64,000 nt of DNA from Paraphoma chrysanthemicola (Eukaryota; Ascomycota; Dothideomycetes; Pleosporales; Phaeosphaeriaceae). The DNA lies in assembly GCA_020744225.1 (NCBI GenBank), contig JAGMWG010000025.1:186001-250000 (forward strand), given 5' to 3'. The notes beneath the pieces are model-generated. The model was not told the origin of the DNA and ran no database searches. It saw nothing but the letters and a program-made list of their open reading frames with translations. The position numbers were made by a program, and so were the translations under genes. Position 1 is the first letter of the stretch, and each line of letters starts with the position of its first letter. Shown piece by piece: positions 22,451 to 33,779 of this stretch.

Positions 22451-23240
22451 ATGGCAGGGGCGCTTGTGACGGCCAAGAAGGAATTGAGAAAGAAGATCAA
22501 GCTTATATTGAAGGAATTGCCCGAAAACGCAGCTGCATCTCAGAGTATGGCGTCACGTCCTGCTTGGCTGAGAAAATCTCACACTTTGCAGCATCAAACG
22601 CTACCAAAACCCTGCTGTCGATGCCAGAGTATAAAGCTGCGAGAAGGATAAGCGTATACCTGTCAATGCCCGGCGGAGAAATTTCTACGACCAACATCGT
22701 CAGAGATGCGCTCGAACAAGGCAAAAAGGTGTTCATCCCTTACACCTATAAGCTGACCTCTCCACAAGACGGGCGGCCAAAATCAATAATGGATATGGTT
22801 GAGCTGCAGTCCTTCAAGGACTTTGAATCGCTTGATTCGGATAACTGGGGTATACCAACGCCCAGCAAAGATTCAATATCATCACGTGCAAATTGCTTCG
22901 GCAGCGTCGGTGTTACAGATGGGGAGACAGTAAACTCATCAGAAGGTCTAGACTTGATAGTCATGCCTGGCATGGCTTTTGATCTGGAATTTGGGCGCCT
23001 GGGACATGGCAAGGGCTTTTACGATTTCTTTCTAAGTCGCTGTCACAATGCATCGCATATGCCTTTTCGCGGTAAGAATGGCTGCCATTATACGTATGCA
23101 GGGCTAACTAACCACGTTAAGTCGGTCTTTCACTGACCGAGCAGCTCCTCTCAAGCGAAAATGTTCCGATGGGTCCATATGATTATCGTTTGGACGCGCT
23201 GATCACAGGAGATGGCACACTTCGTCGAGCATCATCTTGA
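22451..23240 (+). CDS. FAU1: 5-formyltetrahydrofolate cyclo-ligase
   Basis: It converts 5-formyl-THF to 5,10-methenyl-THF using ATP, returning this folate store to one-carbon metabolism. Exons 22451-22544, 22592-23071 and 23122-23240 give 230 residues, the usual size. Motifs: N-terminal KKELRKKIK, then ARRISVYLSMPGGEIST, KKVFIPYTYK, and the nucleotide and folate site near the C-terminus, VMPGMAFD followed by RLGHGKGFYDFFL. The last exon gives VGLSLTEQLL and RLDALITGDG. The first intron is only 47 nt; splicing it gives SQTSNATKTLLSMPEY, which restores the family alignment that either frame alone breaks. Confidence 0.94.
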
Positions 23241-23380
23241 AGTTCCCAGATTCTCCTCCAAGTGCAAGATGTGACCACCCATGTGGTCACCAGTACCGGC
23301 TTCCTCCTTCAAGCTTATATGGGTATCGTCGTCGCTGGTGTGACGTGGTTCGGTGAGCTTTGCGCCGTAGCCATGTACTT

Positions 23381-23874
23381 CTATTGCAGCTGCTGAATGA
23401 GCGAGATGTTGTCGCCCTTGAGTAGAACTTGACCTGTGCCACGTTAGCACCCTACGTGAAAAGTCGACTGTGAGGCTGACCGATCTTGCGCCTCTCCTCG
23501 GGCGTGTCCTTCTTTGGGTTGGCGAGCGTTACTTCGATCGCGTCGTCAATAACCAAGTTCATGAATTCGTCGAAACCCTATAGTTGGGTCAATGGTGCTC
23601 TCTTAGCATGTCAAAACGTGGAAAACGTACTCGGAGCTTGCCCTCAATACGCATGCCCAGGTTCTCGTAAAGCCATACGGAGACGGTCGCTCTCGACTGC
23701 AGGAGCTTGAATATGAAGTTGATGGGGGGTAGGAGGACTGCGCAATCAATCAGCATCGCATGCAGGTTGCGCGCAGGGACTCGCTGTCGTACCTTTTCCT
23801 CCGCCGCGGCCTACGACTAGTTAGCAGCTTTCGCAGAGTGTTTCGCGAGAGAGTTACATACCGCCTCGATTCAT
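23381..23874 (-). CDS. SME1: small nuclear ribonucleoprotein E (SmE)
   Basis: SmE is one of seven Sm proteins forming the ring on U1, U2, U4 and U5 snRNAs. Five minus-strand exons, 23874-23862 (13 nt), 23810-23793 (18 nt), 23737-23631, 23577-23481 and 23433-23381, give 95 residues. The product reads VLLPPINFIFKLLQSRATVS, WLYENLGMRIEGKLRGFDEF, MNLVIDDAIEV and ends VLLKGDNISLIQQLQ. These are Sm1 and Sm2 motifs typical of SmE. A glycine-rich start (MNRGGRGGGK) comes from the first two tiny exons. Four introns in under 500 bp make this gene easy to miss. Its end is about 140 bp from the convergent FAU1 gene. Confidence 0.94.
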
Positions 23875-24256
23875 GTTGAGATTGAGTATGTAAGTGAGGG
23901 TCTTGGAAGAGGGGAGTGTGCTTTGCGCGTCGTTGTTGTTGCTGGGGTAGTTTGGGGTCGTCGTCGGAGGTGAAGCTGTGCCTCCGTTTGGTCGGCGAAC
24001 ATTTTGGCCTGGCCTTGGCGGGCAGGTGCGCGCGGGACATGTCTCGACTTTGTCTATGCGACCACTGCCACTCCTCTATCATCACCAAACAAACAACCCC
24101 TGCGCGCCTGCCGAAATACACTCCCTCCGACCGAGCTTGCTCTTACCCGGGCCTCGCCTTTGAGTACATGCACGCCATATAGTTAATACCCCGCCGTTCT
24201 TCTCCTCCGACCGACTGCCGCGTCTTCCCCCACCACGCTCCCAGACTTCACCCAGC
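23875..24256. promoter_or_regulatory. shared divergent promoter, SME1 / MTR10
   Basis: The 382-bp gap between divergent housekeeping genes must hold both promoters. The last 100 bp before MTR10 are C-rich. No specific site is claimed. Confidence 0.5.
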
Positions 24257-27200
24257 ATGGCGACCAACGGAGCGCAGCCCGGCTTCGAGCCTGTGCTGGC
24301 GGCACACAATATGATGCAGTCGTCGGGGAACCGGGCGCAGAAAGAGCAGGCACATCAGTTCTTGGAGCAGTTCCAGAAATCGGTATGTTGGAGCAGCAGA
24401 GTTGTTCGCGGGCAGGGCTGACAGGCGGCACAGCAAGAGGCATGGACGACGACACTGGCCATTCTCGAATCACCACCAGCAGACGCAGCCGCCAAGCTGT
24501 TCGCGGCTACGACGTTGAAGGGCAAGGTAGGATATGTGCCATTTGGGTCGAGTCTTGTCTGACCTGGCTAGATCGTTTATGACCTCCACCAAGTCCCGCG
24601 TGCACAGCTTCCCGAGCTCAGGGCATCTATCATGCGGAACCTGGCGACGTTCCACGCTGGGCCCAAACCTATCCGATTGCAGCTGTGTGTTTGTCTCGCG
24701 AATCTGGCAATTCAGATGACAGAGTGGAAGGACGTCCTCACAGATGTGGTCAACACTCTTGGAACAGATCCAGTAACACTACCATGCGTCTTGGACTTTC
24801 TCCGCGTCCTCCCCGAAGAAGTAACGCATGGACGCAAGATCGCACTCACAGTACGTCCGAACGAGCCGCAACCCATGCTCCAGCTACGGCACCTCCCCGC
24901 GGTCCCGACAATTGATCTCAGAGTCTCAGTCTAATGTTTGATGGTTAGGAAGTCGAGTTGACGGAGAGGACGGTCGAGTTGATTGACGGCAACGCCACAC
25001 AAGCCCTGGATCTTCTCATCCGATACGCAACGTCTTCGCGTAAGTTGCACAATCAACCAACACCTCCGCATTCGCTAATTAGCTGCAGCCGCGGCCGCAC
25101 GGAATCCCCAGCTTCTGAACTGCATAACATCGTGGATGCGCGAAATTCCCCTAGACGCCATCATCAACTCGGCTCTGCTTAAGGTCATTGTCGACGACGT
25201 AGCAACACTGGATGGTGAGCCCTTCGAAGCAGCGGTCGAGTGCATGAGCGCTGTCATTGCCGAGACTCGAGACGTCGACGAGGCTATGCCGTCAATCCTA
25301 GCCTTGTATCCCCAAGTTGTTGCCCTTCGGCCCATTCTTGCACAGGCAGCGCAAGAGGAGGACACAGACAAATTCAAAGGAATTGCCAAAATATTTGCCG
25401 AAGCCGGTGAATCATGGGTCCTCCTAATCGCGCGACTGCCCACCGACTTCCGAAATCTGGTCGAGTCGATACTGGAGGCTGCCGCCCTCGACAAAGAGCG
25501 AGACGCTATTTCGCACACCTTCAAGTTCTGGTATGATCTGAAGCAGTATCTCACCCTGGAAAAATACACTGCGGCAAGAGTGCAGAGCATGGATATTTAC
25601 TCCAAGCTGGTTGATATCATGATTGGCCACCTCGAGTTTCCAAAGCCAGAAAGCGGCGATGAAAAGGATTTGTTCGAGGGAGACCGAGAACAGGAGGAGA
25701 AATTCCGCGAGTTCCGGCACCAGATGGGTGACGTGCTGAAGGACTGCTGTGAGGTCATGGGTGTTGTCGAGTGCCTGCAGAAGCCGTACGACCTCATTCA
25801 GCGATGGGTGCAGACATACGGTGCGCAGGCAGGACCGAACAATGTACCGGAATGGCAAAAACTGGAGGCTCCACTGTTCGCTGTCCGAGCAATGGGACGA
25901 ATGGTACCACCGGATGAGGACGTTATGCTTCCTCGTCTGATACCGCTCATTGCTGCCATACCTGATCACAACAAACTCCGCTTCCAGGCAGTAATGGCTC
26001 TTGGACGATATACGGAGTGGACTGCACAACACCCCGAGACTCTACAGCCTCAACTAGAGTTCATCATGGCTGCGTTCGAGCACTCGACCAAGGACGTTAT
26101 AAGAGCTGCTGCGCTATCCTTCAAGTTCTTCTGCAATGACTGCGCTAGCTTGCTCGTTGGTTTTATTGGCGGTCTTCAAGACTTCTACGCGAAACATCTC
26201 AATAGCCTTCCAATCAGCAGTCAAGAAGAGATCACCGAGGGTGTTGCCTCTGTGATCGCTAAGGTACCGAACGAGCAGCTCTACCAGACTCTTAAACTAT
26301 ATCTGGACCCTGTGATGCAACATTTAGTTGCGATCGCACAGCAGGCCAAGGATGAACCAGAACAGAAGTTGCTCGCAGGTGAGCAAGCCATTCCTTGCCC
26401 TCAATTTAGCACGACTAATAATCTTGTAGACAAAATCAACTTGATCACCATCTTTGTAGAGACTGTGAGGCCTGAAGTCCCCTTGGGGCAAGAACATCCG
26501 GCCGTCAAGTACTGTCAGGAGATCTTCCCAATGCTTGGAGACATCATCACACACTTCAACAAGAGCGTTCCAATTCTCGAGAGGGTCTGTCGGTGTTGGC
26601 GGTACATGGTACTGTCCTACCGCACTGCGATGCGCCCGCTACTTCCTGAGCTCGCTGCGAAGCTCACTGCAGGGTTCGATTCGTCCCGTCAAGGTTGTTT
26701 CCTTTGGGCCACTGCCTCTGTTGTCCGCGAGTTCTCCCAGGGCGTTGATGAGGTTGACCCGAGTCTGGCAAACGACGTCTACCAATTCTATGAACAACAA
26801 GCCAAGACTTTCCTGCGGATATTGAGCGATCTACCACCAGAAGAGCTGCCCGACCTCATCGAGGACTACTTCCGTCTCGCCGCCGACATGGCACTCTACT
26901 TCCCCTCCGAATCAATATCGTCGCCCCTCATGGACACCATCGTACAAGCTGCGTGTAGTTCCCTCACTCTCCTCAAGGAAGACCCCATCATCGCCACGCT
27001 CCACTTCCTCCGCGATCTCCTTGCGTATGGCCGGAACTCGGCACCTTCCTCTAGCTTCGACACAACACGTCATGACGTTCCCGAGGCACTCCGCAATCGT
27101 GTCAAGGAACTCGTCATGACCTCTGGTGTGCAACTCGTTCAGCGCATCATGACTGGCATGATGTACAGCTTCCCAGAAGGAGCATTCGCAGACTCGTCGG

Positions 27201-27466
27201 GCGTGCTGTTAGATCTTTTTGAGCTCATGCCAGAGCAGGTCGCTCAATGGGTGGCCAACACCGTCAGTATGCTGCCGCAGGGCAGCATCACACCTCAAGA
27301 GAGCGAGCGCTTCCTCAACAACATCCGACAGCGCATTCAGACTGGCGATGTCCGGATGATTAGGACCATCTTGCAAGACTTTACAACCAGTTACCGCCGG
27401 AGGAATGTTGCACCCAGGGAAGGACTCGGTAGGCTCGAAGCGTCACGGTTCAGATTCTCCGGTTAG
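24257..27466 (+). CDS. MTR10: importin Mtr10 / transportin-3 (karyopherin beta)
   Basis: This karyopherin imports SR-type mRNA-binding proteins such as Npl3 and also affects tRNA traffic. Exons 24257-24382, 24434-24526, 24572-24850, 24949-25039, 25089-26378 and 26430-27466 give about 971 residues, the family length (yeast 972). The protein is built of HEAT-like helix pairs. Clear family stretches are HQFLEQFQKS, AKLFAATTLKGK, LLNCITSWMREIPLD, AVKYCQEIFPMLGDI and the conserved end NVAPREGLGRLEASRFRFSG. Acceptors of introns 1 and 4 have in-frame alternatives 9 and 6 nt upstream. Intron 26379-26429 is 51 nt and stop-free, so both forms are readable; splicing gives KLLADKINLI, which fits the family. 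The start ATG is the first in frame. Confidence 0.95.
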
Positions 27467-28165
27467 CCACTGGATGCCGAGACGCGCTTTCGCTTTCAAC
27501 ATGTGGATATGTATGGAATTAAGAGGAAATAAAGGCAGCAACGGGTCGTTAGCGAAAGTGGCAGACCACACAAGAGCGGCAGATTTTCTACCTGAGTGCG
27601 ATGGAATGGTGTGTGCTGTGTATATCAAAATGGCATTGTATTTGAAGCGTTTGTTCGTGGGCATTTGCATGGAAGACTGGGCGGCGGGTAGGATATGATA
27701 CCAATTGAAGGCGAAGGGCGGGGCATGTGTTCGTGTTCCATTCTCTTCTGTCTCTTAGCCATTTTTCTTTTCTCGCAAATATTAGAATTTTGTTGCTCAA
27801 ACTTTTTCGCGCCCGATGTCACGAAGGTTTGAGGATCCCACCACTCTTCGCACCCTATTGCCGCAACTGATCGATTGCCAGTCCCGTTCCTCCCGTGAGT
27901 ATTCATCCCAAACTTTGGACTGCCTCGATTGATCGACTGACTTCCCATGCAACACAGCGATACGGCACTTGGAAGTATTTAGCAAAGAAGTGTGTGACAA
28001 GACCCTTCAATTAAAAGTTGATCCATAACAAGATGATTCCTCGACACCATATACATACATACGTCCAAAATCAATGCACCAAAACGCGCCCAAACAAGAA
28101 AAAAAAATAATAAACTCAACCATCCCCCTCTCTATCTACCATGTCCCATCTCTCTATATCTCCTA
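27467..28165. other. convergent intergenic region
   Basis: It holds the 3' flanks of two convergent genes and includes an A-rich run near 28098-28110. I see no gene here. Confidence 0.5.
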
Positions 28166-30028
28166 TCACTCATCCTCCCTCTCCCCCCAAACATCCGCCT
28201 CCTCCCTCGCAACAGCATCCAAATCCACCAACCCCGCTCGACTCCTCTCTTCATCATCGTCCTCATCATCACTACTCTCCCCCCTCGCTTCCTCGCGACT
28301 CATCTCGCCCCAGCCAGCGTCTTCGTCCTCGTCTTCGCGCGGTAAGGCGGGCGATACGGGGACAAAGTCGTCCATGAGGTTGGAGGGCAGACCGGCGGGG
28401 GCGGGACGCGAAGATGATGTTGTTGCGGGTGGGGTTAGTGGCATCATTGCCATTTCGGGGGCGCGGGAGAGGGGTGTTTCCGGGTCGTGTGGGAGTTGGG
28501 TGAGAGTGGGTTGTGGTGGGGTGGAAGGTTCTGTTGAGGTGAGAGGCGGGTTGGGAGCCTGGTCTTTTCGGCGCGATGAGGAGGGTCGGGGTTCTGTGTT
28601 TGACTCGTGTTTAGGAGATGGTCTTGCATGGTCGGATTTATGCTGAGAGCGAGGGGTGTTTGTTTGCTCTGTGTGCTGTTTCGGAGGCTGTTGGGCAGGT
28701 TGGTCTTGGGGCTGTTGCTGCGAGAAGATGGAGAATAGTGTGGAGCTGAGGCTGTGGCGATTTGGTGGTGCGGGTCGTTCGACTTCTAGGCTGTTCTTCT
28801 GCTGTGCTTCTGGCTTCGACGGCGGTGGTTGAGATGCAGAGTGCGAATGTGATACTTTGATGGACACTGGACTCGGGGGTTTTTGTATCGTTGCGTCTGG
28901 TAGGTCGGCTTGACACATCTCACATGCTGTGAGTTCCGCGTGGTTGAGGAATGTACAGCGTGGACACTGTTTCTTCCTGTCTGGTGTAGATGATCGGGGC
29001 GCCTCTTCTTCCGGAGCCTGTGGTCGTGGTGGTTGTCGAGGTGCCGTGTCCTGGCTTCCAGGCATATTGTACCCCGGGGCATACCTTTGCGCAGCCTTGG
29101 AGTTTTGCCGTCTCGAGGCAGAAGCACTTGAGCCACTAGGCTTTCGCGTCGATGCTGTGCTGGCCACTGCACCGCCAACGGGACTTGGATCCACGGAGAT
29201 CAAGATCTGCACATCTCTCTTCGTGCCACATTTGTTGCACTGGCATTGCCTGACCACGCTCTTGGTGTACGTGTCCTGTACATCAGCTGGCGCGTCAAAT
29301 CTGATTTCGAAACGTCCAGGTTCCCCAAACGAGTCACTTTTGCTCGTTCCATCTTTTCGCTCCCATCCTTTTGCGTTCGCGTATCCAGCACCTTTGGCTA
29401 CGATGGGCATGATCGGATCCACAGTACCAAACGTAAGATGGTCAACAAACGGAATAAGCATCAGTTTGCCGCTGTTGACTATGCGCAAGTTCACTTCGGG
29501 GCGCACTTCGAATTCGTCGAGTGAATGCAAGACCCTGAAGTACTTGTTGAACATGTCGCCATACCATCTCCGAATCTGCACGCCTTGCTCCAGCAAGTCT
29601 TTAGAAATGGTCCGAGGTGCTGGACTTGGCCATAATGCATCGATCAAGTGCTTCTCTTTCAGCGCTTTCCGTACCATGAGGTCTAGCCTTGCACACTCGT
29701 AGAGCTTCTTCTCTAAGCGCTCGTGCACCTCATACTTTGCATAACGAATTACTAGCCCACTAACAAAGGTTGGGTCGAGATTCCATTTTTTGGTAAAGAA
29801 GTCGACCGATTCGATATCCTTCTGTGCTTGTGCGTTGGCGGGTCGAATGGAGAGGGGTGACAACTCGTGACCCAAATTGATCCATCGGGAAGGTTGCCGC
29901 GGATCAGCAGTTGCTGTGCTCCAGAACGATCGAATGGGTGCGTATTCCGCCTTGAAATAGTTATAGATAAAGTCCAGAAAGTCTGCTTCCGTCAAAGGCA
30001 TAGCAGCATGGCCGCGTGGAATCTCCAT
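28166..30028 (-). CDS. RanBP2-type zinc-finger protein, uncharacterised
   Basis: Single-exon frame of 620 residues. The N-terminal about 280 residues form a folded-looking region (ADFLDFIYNYFKAEYAP; GKLMLIPFVDHLTFG; a CQCNKCG cysteine group at its end) that I do not recognise. A RanBP2-type zinc finger follows at about residues 355-372: CPRCTFLNHAELTACEMC fits C-x2-C-x3-N-x6-C-x2-C exactly. Such fingers bind ubiquitin or RNA. The rest is Pro/Gln/Ser-rich and ends in a strongly acidic stretch (SSDDEDDDEERS). A second Met at residue 10 (MPLTEADF) may be the true start. It lies in the same direction as GLO3, about 680 bp downstream. Confidence 0.85.
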   Translation of the reverse strand: MEIPRGHAAMPLTEADFLDFIYNYFKAEYAPIRSFWSTATADPRQPSRWINLGHELSPLSIRPANAQAQKDIESVDFFTKKWNLDPTFVSGLVIRYAKYEVHERLEKKLYECARLDLMVRKALKEKHLIDALWPSPAPRTISKDLLEQGVQIRRWYGDMFNKYFRVLHSLDEFEVRPEVNLRIVNSGKLMLIPFVDHLTFGTVDPIMPIVAKGAGYANAKGWERKDGTSKSDSFGEPGRFEIRFDAPADVQDTYTKSVVRQCQCNKCGTKRDVQILISVDPSPVGGAVASTASTRKPSGSSASASRRQNSKAAQRYAPGYNMPGSQDTAPRQPPRPQAPEEEAPRSSTPDRKKQCPRCTFLNHAELTACEMCQADLPDATIQKPPSPVSIKVSHSHSASQPPPSKPEAQQKNSLEVERPAPPNRHSLSSTLFSIFSQQQPQDQPAQQPPKQHTEQTNTPRSQHKSDHARPSPKHESNTEPRPSSSRRKDQAPNPPLTSTEPSTPPQPTLTQLPHDPETPLSRAPEMAMMPLTPPATTSSSRPAPAGLPSNLMDDFVPVSPALPREDEDEDAGWGEMSREEARGESSDDEDDDEERSRAGLVDLDAVAREEADVWGEREDE

Positions 30029-30710
30029 GATAGATTGTCGCGGTCTTGGTGGCGATGTTTGCGATTAGAGGTGTGGCCTAGGAGGTCACACGATGCGGCC
30101 GTCAATATAATCACAATCGACTTCTGAGACGAGAAGAAAATCACCTCAAGGAGGAAAGCGGAAGAGTAGTTTTGTGGGACGGGACTTAGCGTTCCAAAAG
30201 TACGAGGTAATGCTGCTGCCTTGGGCAGATGAAGAAGTCAACGTGTACTGGGATGAACTCGGTTTTATTCGAATGACGATGCCTGGAAAGTGCTGCGCCA
30301 CACCTCGTGGACACGCGGAAAGCGCCAGAAACTCACGTCCAGTAGTGCGTTGCGAATGGCGCTGGTGATGGATTCGTGAAAGCCTACGTCATACGCCATG
30401 GCGGTGGCGGTGCGCTTACTTCCCGCGACATAGTCCAATCTCGTCTTAAGGCCACTGTCGCGACCATGATTGTCTGCTGTCAAGATGATCTTAGTCAATT
30501 GTGAGTGACTACAACGTATCAAGGTGATTAAGCTTATACTGAGGACGAAGCATAGTCAATACTTTCATTGCTGTTTGATCAAACACAAGTTGACCAACCC
30601 AATCAAGCCCACGCTGCCATCGTAAACGCCTCACACATGCTGCTCCTACCGATCTACGCTGAACTCCCGACACCTACCCTATCCTATTTCTGATCTAAAC
30701 TTGACCTATC
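30029..30710. other. intergenic between two minus-strand genes
   Basis: It holds the promoter of the zinc-finger gene and the 3' flank of GLO3. There are no convincing open frames and no RNA gene is recognised. Confidence 0.5.
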
Positions 30711-32380
30711 CTATGAGTTCAAATAGTTTCGCACAGCGCCTTGTAGCTTTGTGGCTCCTTCGCCGAGCATGCTTGTCAAATTTTCGAGGTCGTCGCCTGC
30801 GGTGATACCGAATTTGCGCACAAAATCTTTAGCAGCAGTTTCAAGATCGCCATAGTCTTCCTCTGGCATGTCGTCTTCGGGCCGGCCAAAGTATGCGTTG
30901 GATGATATAGAGGTTGCGCCCTCGAAGCCTGTAGGTCGAGTTAGAGAGGTGAACTTGCGCATTGTCAAATCTGAACATACCTGATAACCGCTCCTTGGCC
31001 GCAGATGAAGCCGCCGGATCGTATGCATTCCGTCCGAAGAATTCGTCGCTCGAGATGCCCTTCTGTGTGCCAAACTTGTCTCGCGCATACTTCTCGCCGT
31101 CATCTTGCGCTGGTTTCCCAACACTACCGAAGCCACCCATCTTCTTCTGCTGAGTAGCAGGCTTCTTCGCACCTGCGCCAACTTGTCCGAAGCCCAGACG
31201 TTGGACGCCCATGCCTAGTCGCTCCATATCCTGACTTGAGCGCTCTGGCTTGGCTGTGGAACCAAAGCCACCGCGAGGTGGCGATACAGGTGTTGGCGAT
31301 ACAATGGCTGATGCTTCAGGTGCTTTCGACTTAGAGGTCGCTGCAGCTTCTGCAGCTTCGGCGTCGGGGTCATAGCCCAGTTTCTCGATGCGCTCGGCTT
31401 CCTCCCGGGCCTTGCGCTCAGCCTCCTCGAAGTCCAGGCCACCATCTGCGGGGACGACCTTCTTGGCTCCAAGACCCTTCTTCTTTGCTCCCAAAATGTT
31501 CTTCTTCGGTGCGGCGCCAGCGGTGGTCTTTCGAACTGCGGGTTTGGCAGCAGGCGCAGCGCCTGGCGTGCTTGCCTCTGATGCTCCGGCAAGCGGAGAC
31601 TTGGGACGATCTGCGCCGTTGCCGTTTGCGCCGGGTTTCAGGAAAGGAGATCCCGTGCGTGGTGTGCCGGTGCGCGAAGGCGGGTTCGAGGGTCGCTTGA
31701 TGGTGGGCTTGTCCCAAGAGGAGAAGAAGTCGTCGTCCTCGCCTGCAGGAGTGTTGGTGCCATCGCTGCCGGTTACCTCGGGGGCGTCTGTGATGACAAC
31801 TTCGTTGGGGTATCTATGCAACCCTTCATCAGCATGTTGGCAATCCCCTCAAAATGTGGGAAGTACGCACAGCTTGGCGTCTGCAGCGCAGCGTCTTGTC
31901 AATTCCTCCTTGTACTTGGTGGCGGCGTTGCTCGTGTATTTGGCCTTGTGGTCCTTGCTCGCCAGGGCAGCAGAACCGCCGTGTGACTGGAAGTACTTGG
32001 TCGCGCTCTCGTTGCCGCCAACCTTCATGATGCGCAGCTGATCCCATTGCCAGACTGTCCGCCATTAGCACCCTGCCACACACTTGTATGCCTCCGAGAC
32101 TCGAGGAGTGGACATACTGTCGAGGTTGGTCGAGCGCACGAAGGAGATATGGACGCCCATGTTACGGTGATTAGACGAGCAATCGAGACATAGGTAGATG
32201 CCGAAGGGGACAGAGCTCCATGTTGGGTTCTTTGCGCCGCAGTCGAAACATATCTACACATGGCCGTTGTTAGCACCCATTGACCGCCCCCTCCCTGGCT
32301 GAGCATCTCACCTTGTTCGCAGGCTTCGCTTTTAGCTTGGTGAAGATGGTCTGCGACTGTGTCTTGGTCGCGAGCGCCAT
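30711..32380 (-). CDS. GLO3: ADP-ribosylation factor GTPase-activating protein Glo3
   Basis: Glo3 stimulates GTP hydrolysis by Arf1 on COPI vesicles in Golgi-to-ER transport. Minus-strand exons 32380-32312, 32253-32118, 32054-31871, 31813-30981 and 30928-30711 give 479 residues. The ArfGAP domain is at the N-terminus: zinc finger C-x2-C-x16-C-x2-C (ICFDCGAKNPTWSSVPFG, then YLCLDCSSNHRNMG), with the arginine finger in HRNMGVHISFVRS and then WQWDQLRIMKVGGN. The middle is Ala/Pro/Lys-rich. The C-terminal half has the Glo3 motif features: repeated GFGS, KKMGGFGS, SSDEFFGRNAYDP and ISSNAYFGRPED. It functions with coatomer; the beta' subunit gene SEC27 lies 21 kb away in this window. Confidence 0.94.
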
Positions 32381-33005
32381 GGTGAAGAGTGTGCTAGAAA
32401 TGCGAGTTGTATGGCGGAATAGGAGTTGAGCGCGGGAGTGGGGATATTTTGGCGGAGATCGGGCGGGAATGCCACGGTTCAATGTTTCTGGCCAGGGTTC
32501 GTGCACGTGATGACGTCTCAAAGTACACCTGTACACACTCGACCGCACTTGCTGTACTATATTGACTTGAACTCGCCCGGGCATGAAAGCGTCCAGAATT
32601 GTTGTAACTTCGGCATGAACTGCGCTCATATTCTGCTCATCGCTTTAGCATGAGACTCATGTTTTAACAAATCTACGCCCATCAACGTCTCCTTGATCGC
32701 AAGCCAGACTTGCTAGAGCACGCTCCCACAGGATTATAACACCATCCATGAGATCGCACTCACAAAAGCGACGTTGCTAATCGTCATGACAGCTTCACTG
32801 CTTGCCTGATTTGACAAATAAGATACCGGATCCAATCACCCTATCTTCCCCACTATCACGCGCCCTACACGGAGCATCGTGAGGGGTATGGCTATATGAT
32901 AGGAACGTCGCCCACATCGGCTGGAGCCTGTTACGATACAGCCAAGAGCAGTCTTTGACAACATTTTGAGCTACATCATCACTTCCTTTCCAATTGAACC
33001 CGACC
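32381..33005. promoter_or_regulatory. divergent intergenic region, GLO3 / DUF1989 gene
   Basis: This 625-bp spacer lies between divergent starts. No gene or specific factor site was recognised. Confidence 0.45.
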
Positions 33006-33779
33006 ATGCCAGACATCCAAACAGTTCCCGCCCGCCGAGGCGCCGCTACACTAGTCCGCCATGGCCAAAAGATCAAAATCATCAATACGCATGGGAATCA
33101 GGTCGTGGACACATGGGCGATTGCATTACCATCGTCTGAGATATCCACCGCATCATCCAAAGCCGAAGCCCCACTTTATCCCAACGCGACCGCCGATTCA
33201 CCTTCCAAGTACTCGGAAGCTGCAAACAAAGCTGCCAGTGCGCCCGAGTACATGTCCATGTGTCATTGCCGAGCGTCTCTACTCAAAGTCACGCCGGCAG
33301 TGGGTGATGTACTCGTGAGCCAGAAGCGAGCACCGATTGTCAAGTTGATTGAAGACACAAGCCCAGGCGTGCACGATACGCTTATCGCGGCTTGCGATCG
33401 TTGGCGCTACAGCGAGCTGGGTGTGACTGGGTATCACGAATCCTGCACAGACAACTTCTGGGACGCTGTGCACGCGCTCTCGGTCTCGTCATCCTCGGGT
33501 CTTAGCAAGGAAGAGCAAGGAAACTTGAAAGAGCTCGATAGCAAACTGGGCGGCAAGGTCCCGGACCCTTTCAATTTGTTCATGAATATTCCTATCACGC
33601 AAGAGGGGACTGGAGCGAAAAGAGGCGTTAGCTTTGAGCCGCCGCTCACGAAGGAGGGCGATTATGTGGTGCTGGCGGCTCTGAGGGATGTGGTGGTGGT
33701 CATGAGTGCCTGTCCGCAAGATGTCTTGACTATTAACGGCAAGAATCCTGTGGATGCGCACTTCCAGATTCTGAGCTAG
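33006..33779 (+). CDS. DUF1989 (urea-carboxylase-associated) family protein
   Basis: Single exon of 257 residues. It matches the DUF1989 family: an N-terminal barrel-like part with IINTHGNQVVDTWA, then the conserved centre MSMCHCRASLLKV and DTSPGVHDTLIAACDRWRY, and a C-terminal part with DPFNLFMNIPI, DYVVLAALRDVVVVMSACPQ and DVLTINGKNPVDAHF. Bacterial relatives sit beside urea carboxylase or act in purine and amine breakdown; the fungal role is unclear. The ATG at 33006 is chosen because the frame upstream of it has no Met. No nitrogen gene adjoins it; an AzgA purine permease lies 27 kb away. Confidence 0.88.
   Translation: MPDIQTVPARRGAATLVRHGQKIKIINTHGNQVVDTWAIALPSSEISTASSKAEAPLYPNATADSPSKYSEAANKAASAPEYMSMCHCRASLLKVTPAVGDVLVSQKRAPIVKLIEDTSPGVHDTLIAACDRWRYSELGVTGYHESCTDNFWDAVHALSVSSSSGLSKEEQGNLKELDSKLGGKVPDPFNLFMNIPITQEGTGAKRGVSFEPPLTKEGDYVVLAALRDVVVVMSACPQDVLTINGKNPVDAHFQILS

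Noticed and set aside
28929..29702. 257-codon plus-strand frame
   Set aside because: It is antisense to the RanBP2-type zinc-finger gene, whose own frame has the exact zinc-finger pattern.
31388..32041. 217-codon plus-strand frame
   Set aside because: It is antisense to GLO3, whose exons rebuild a complete ArfGAP protein.
30711..32380. GLO3 and SEC27 proximity as a COPI gene cluster
   Set aside because: The genes are 21 kb apart with unrelated genes between; chance co-location is the simpler explanation.
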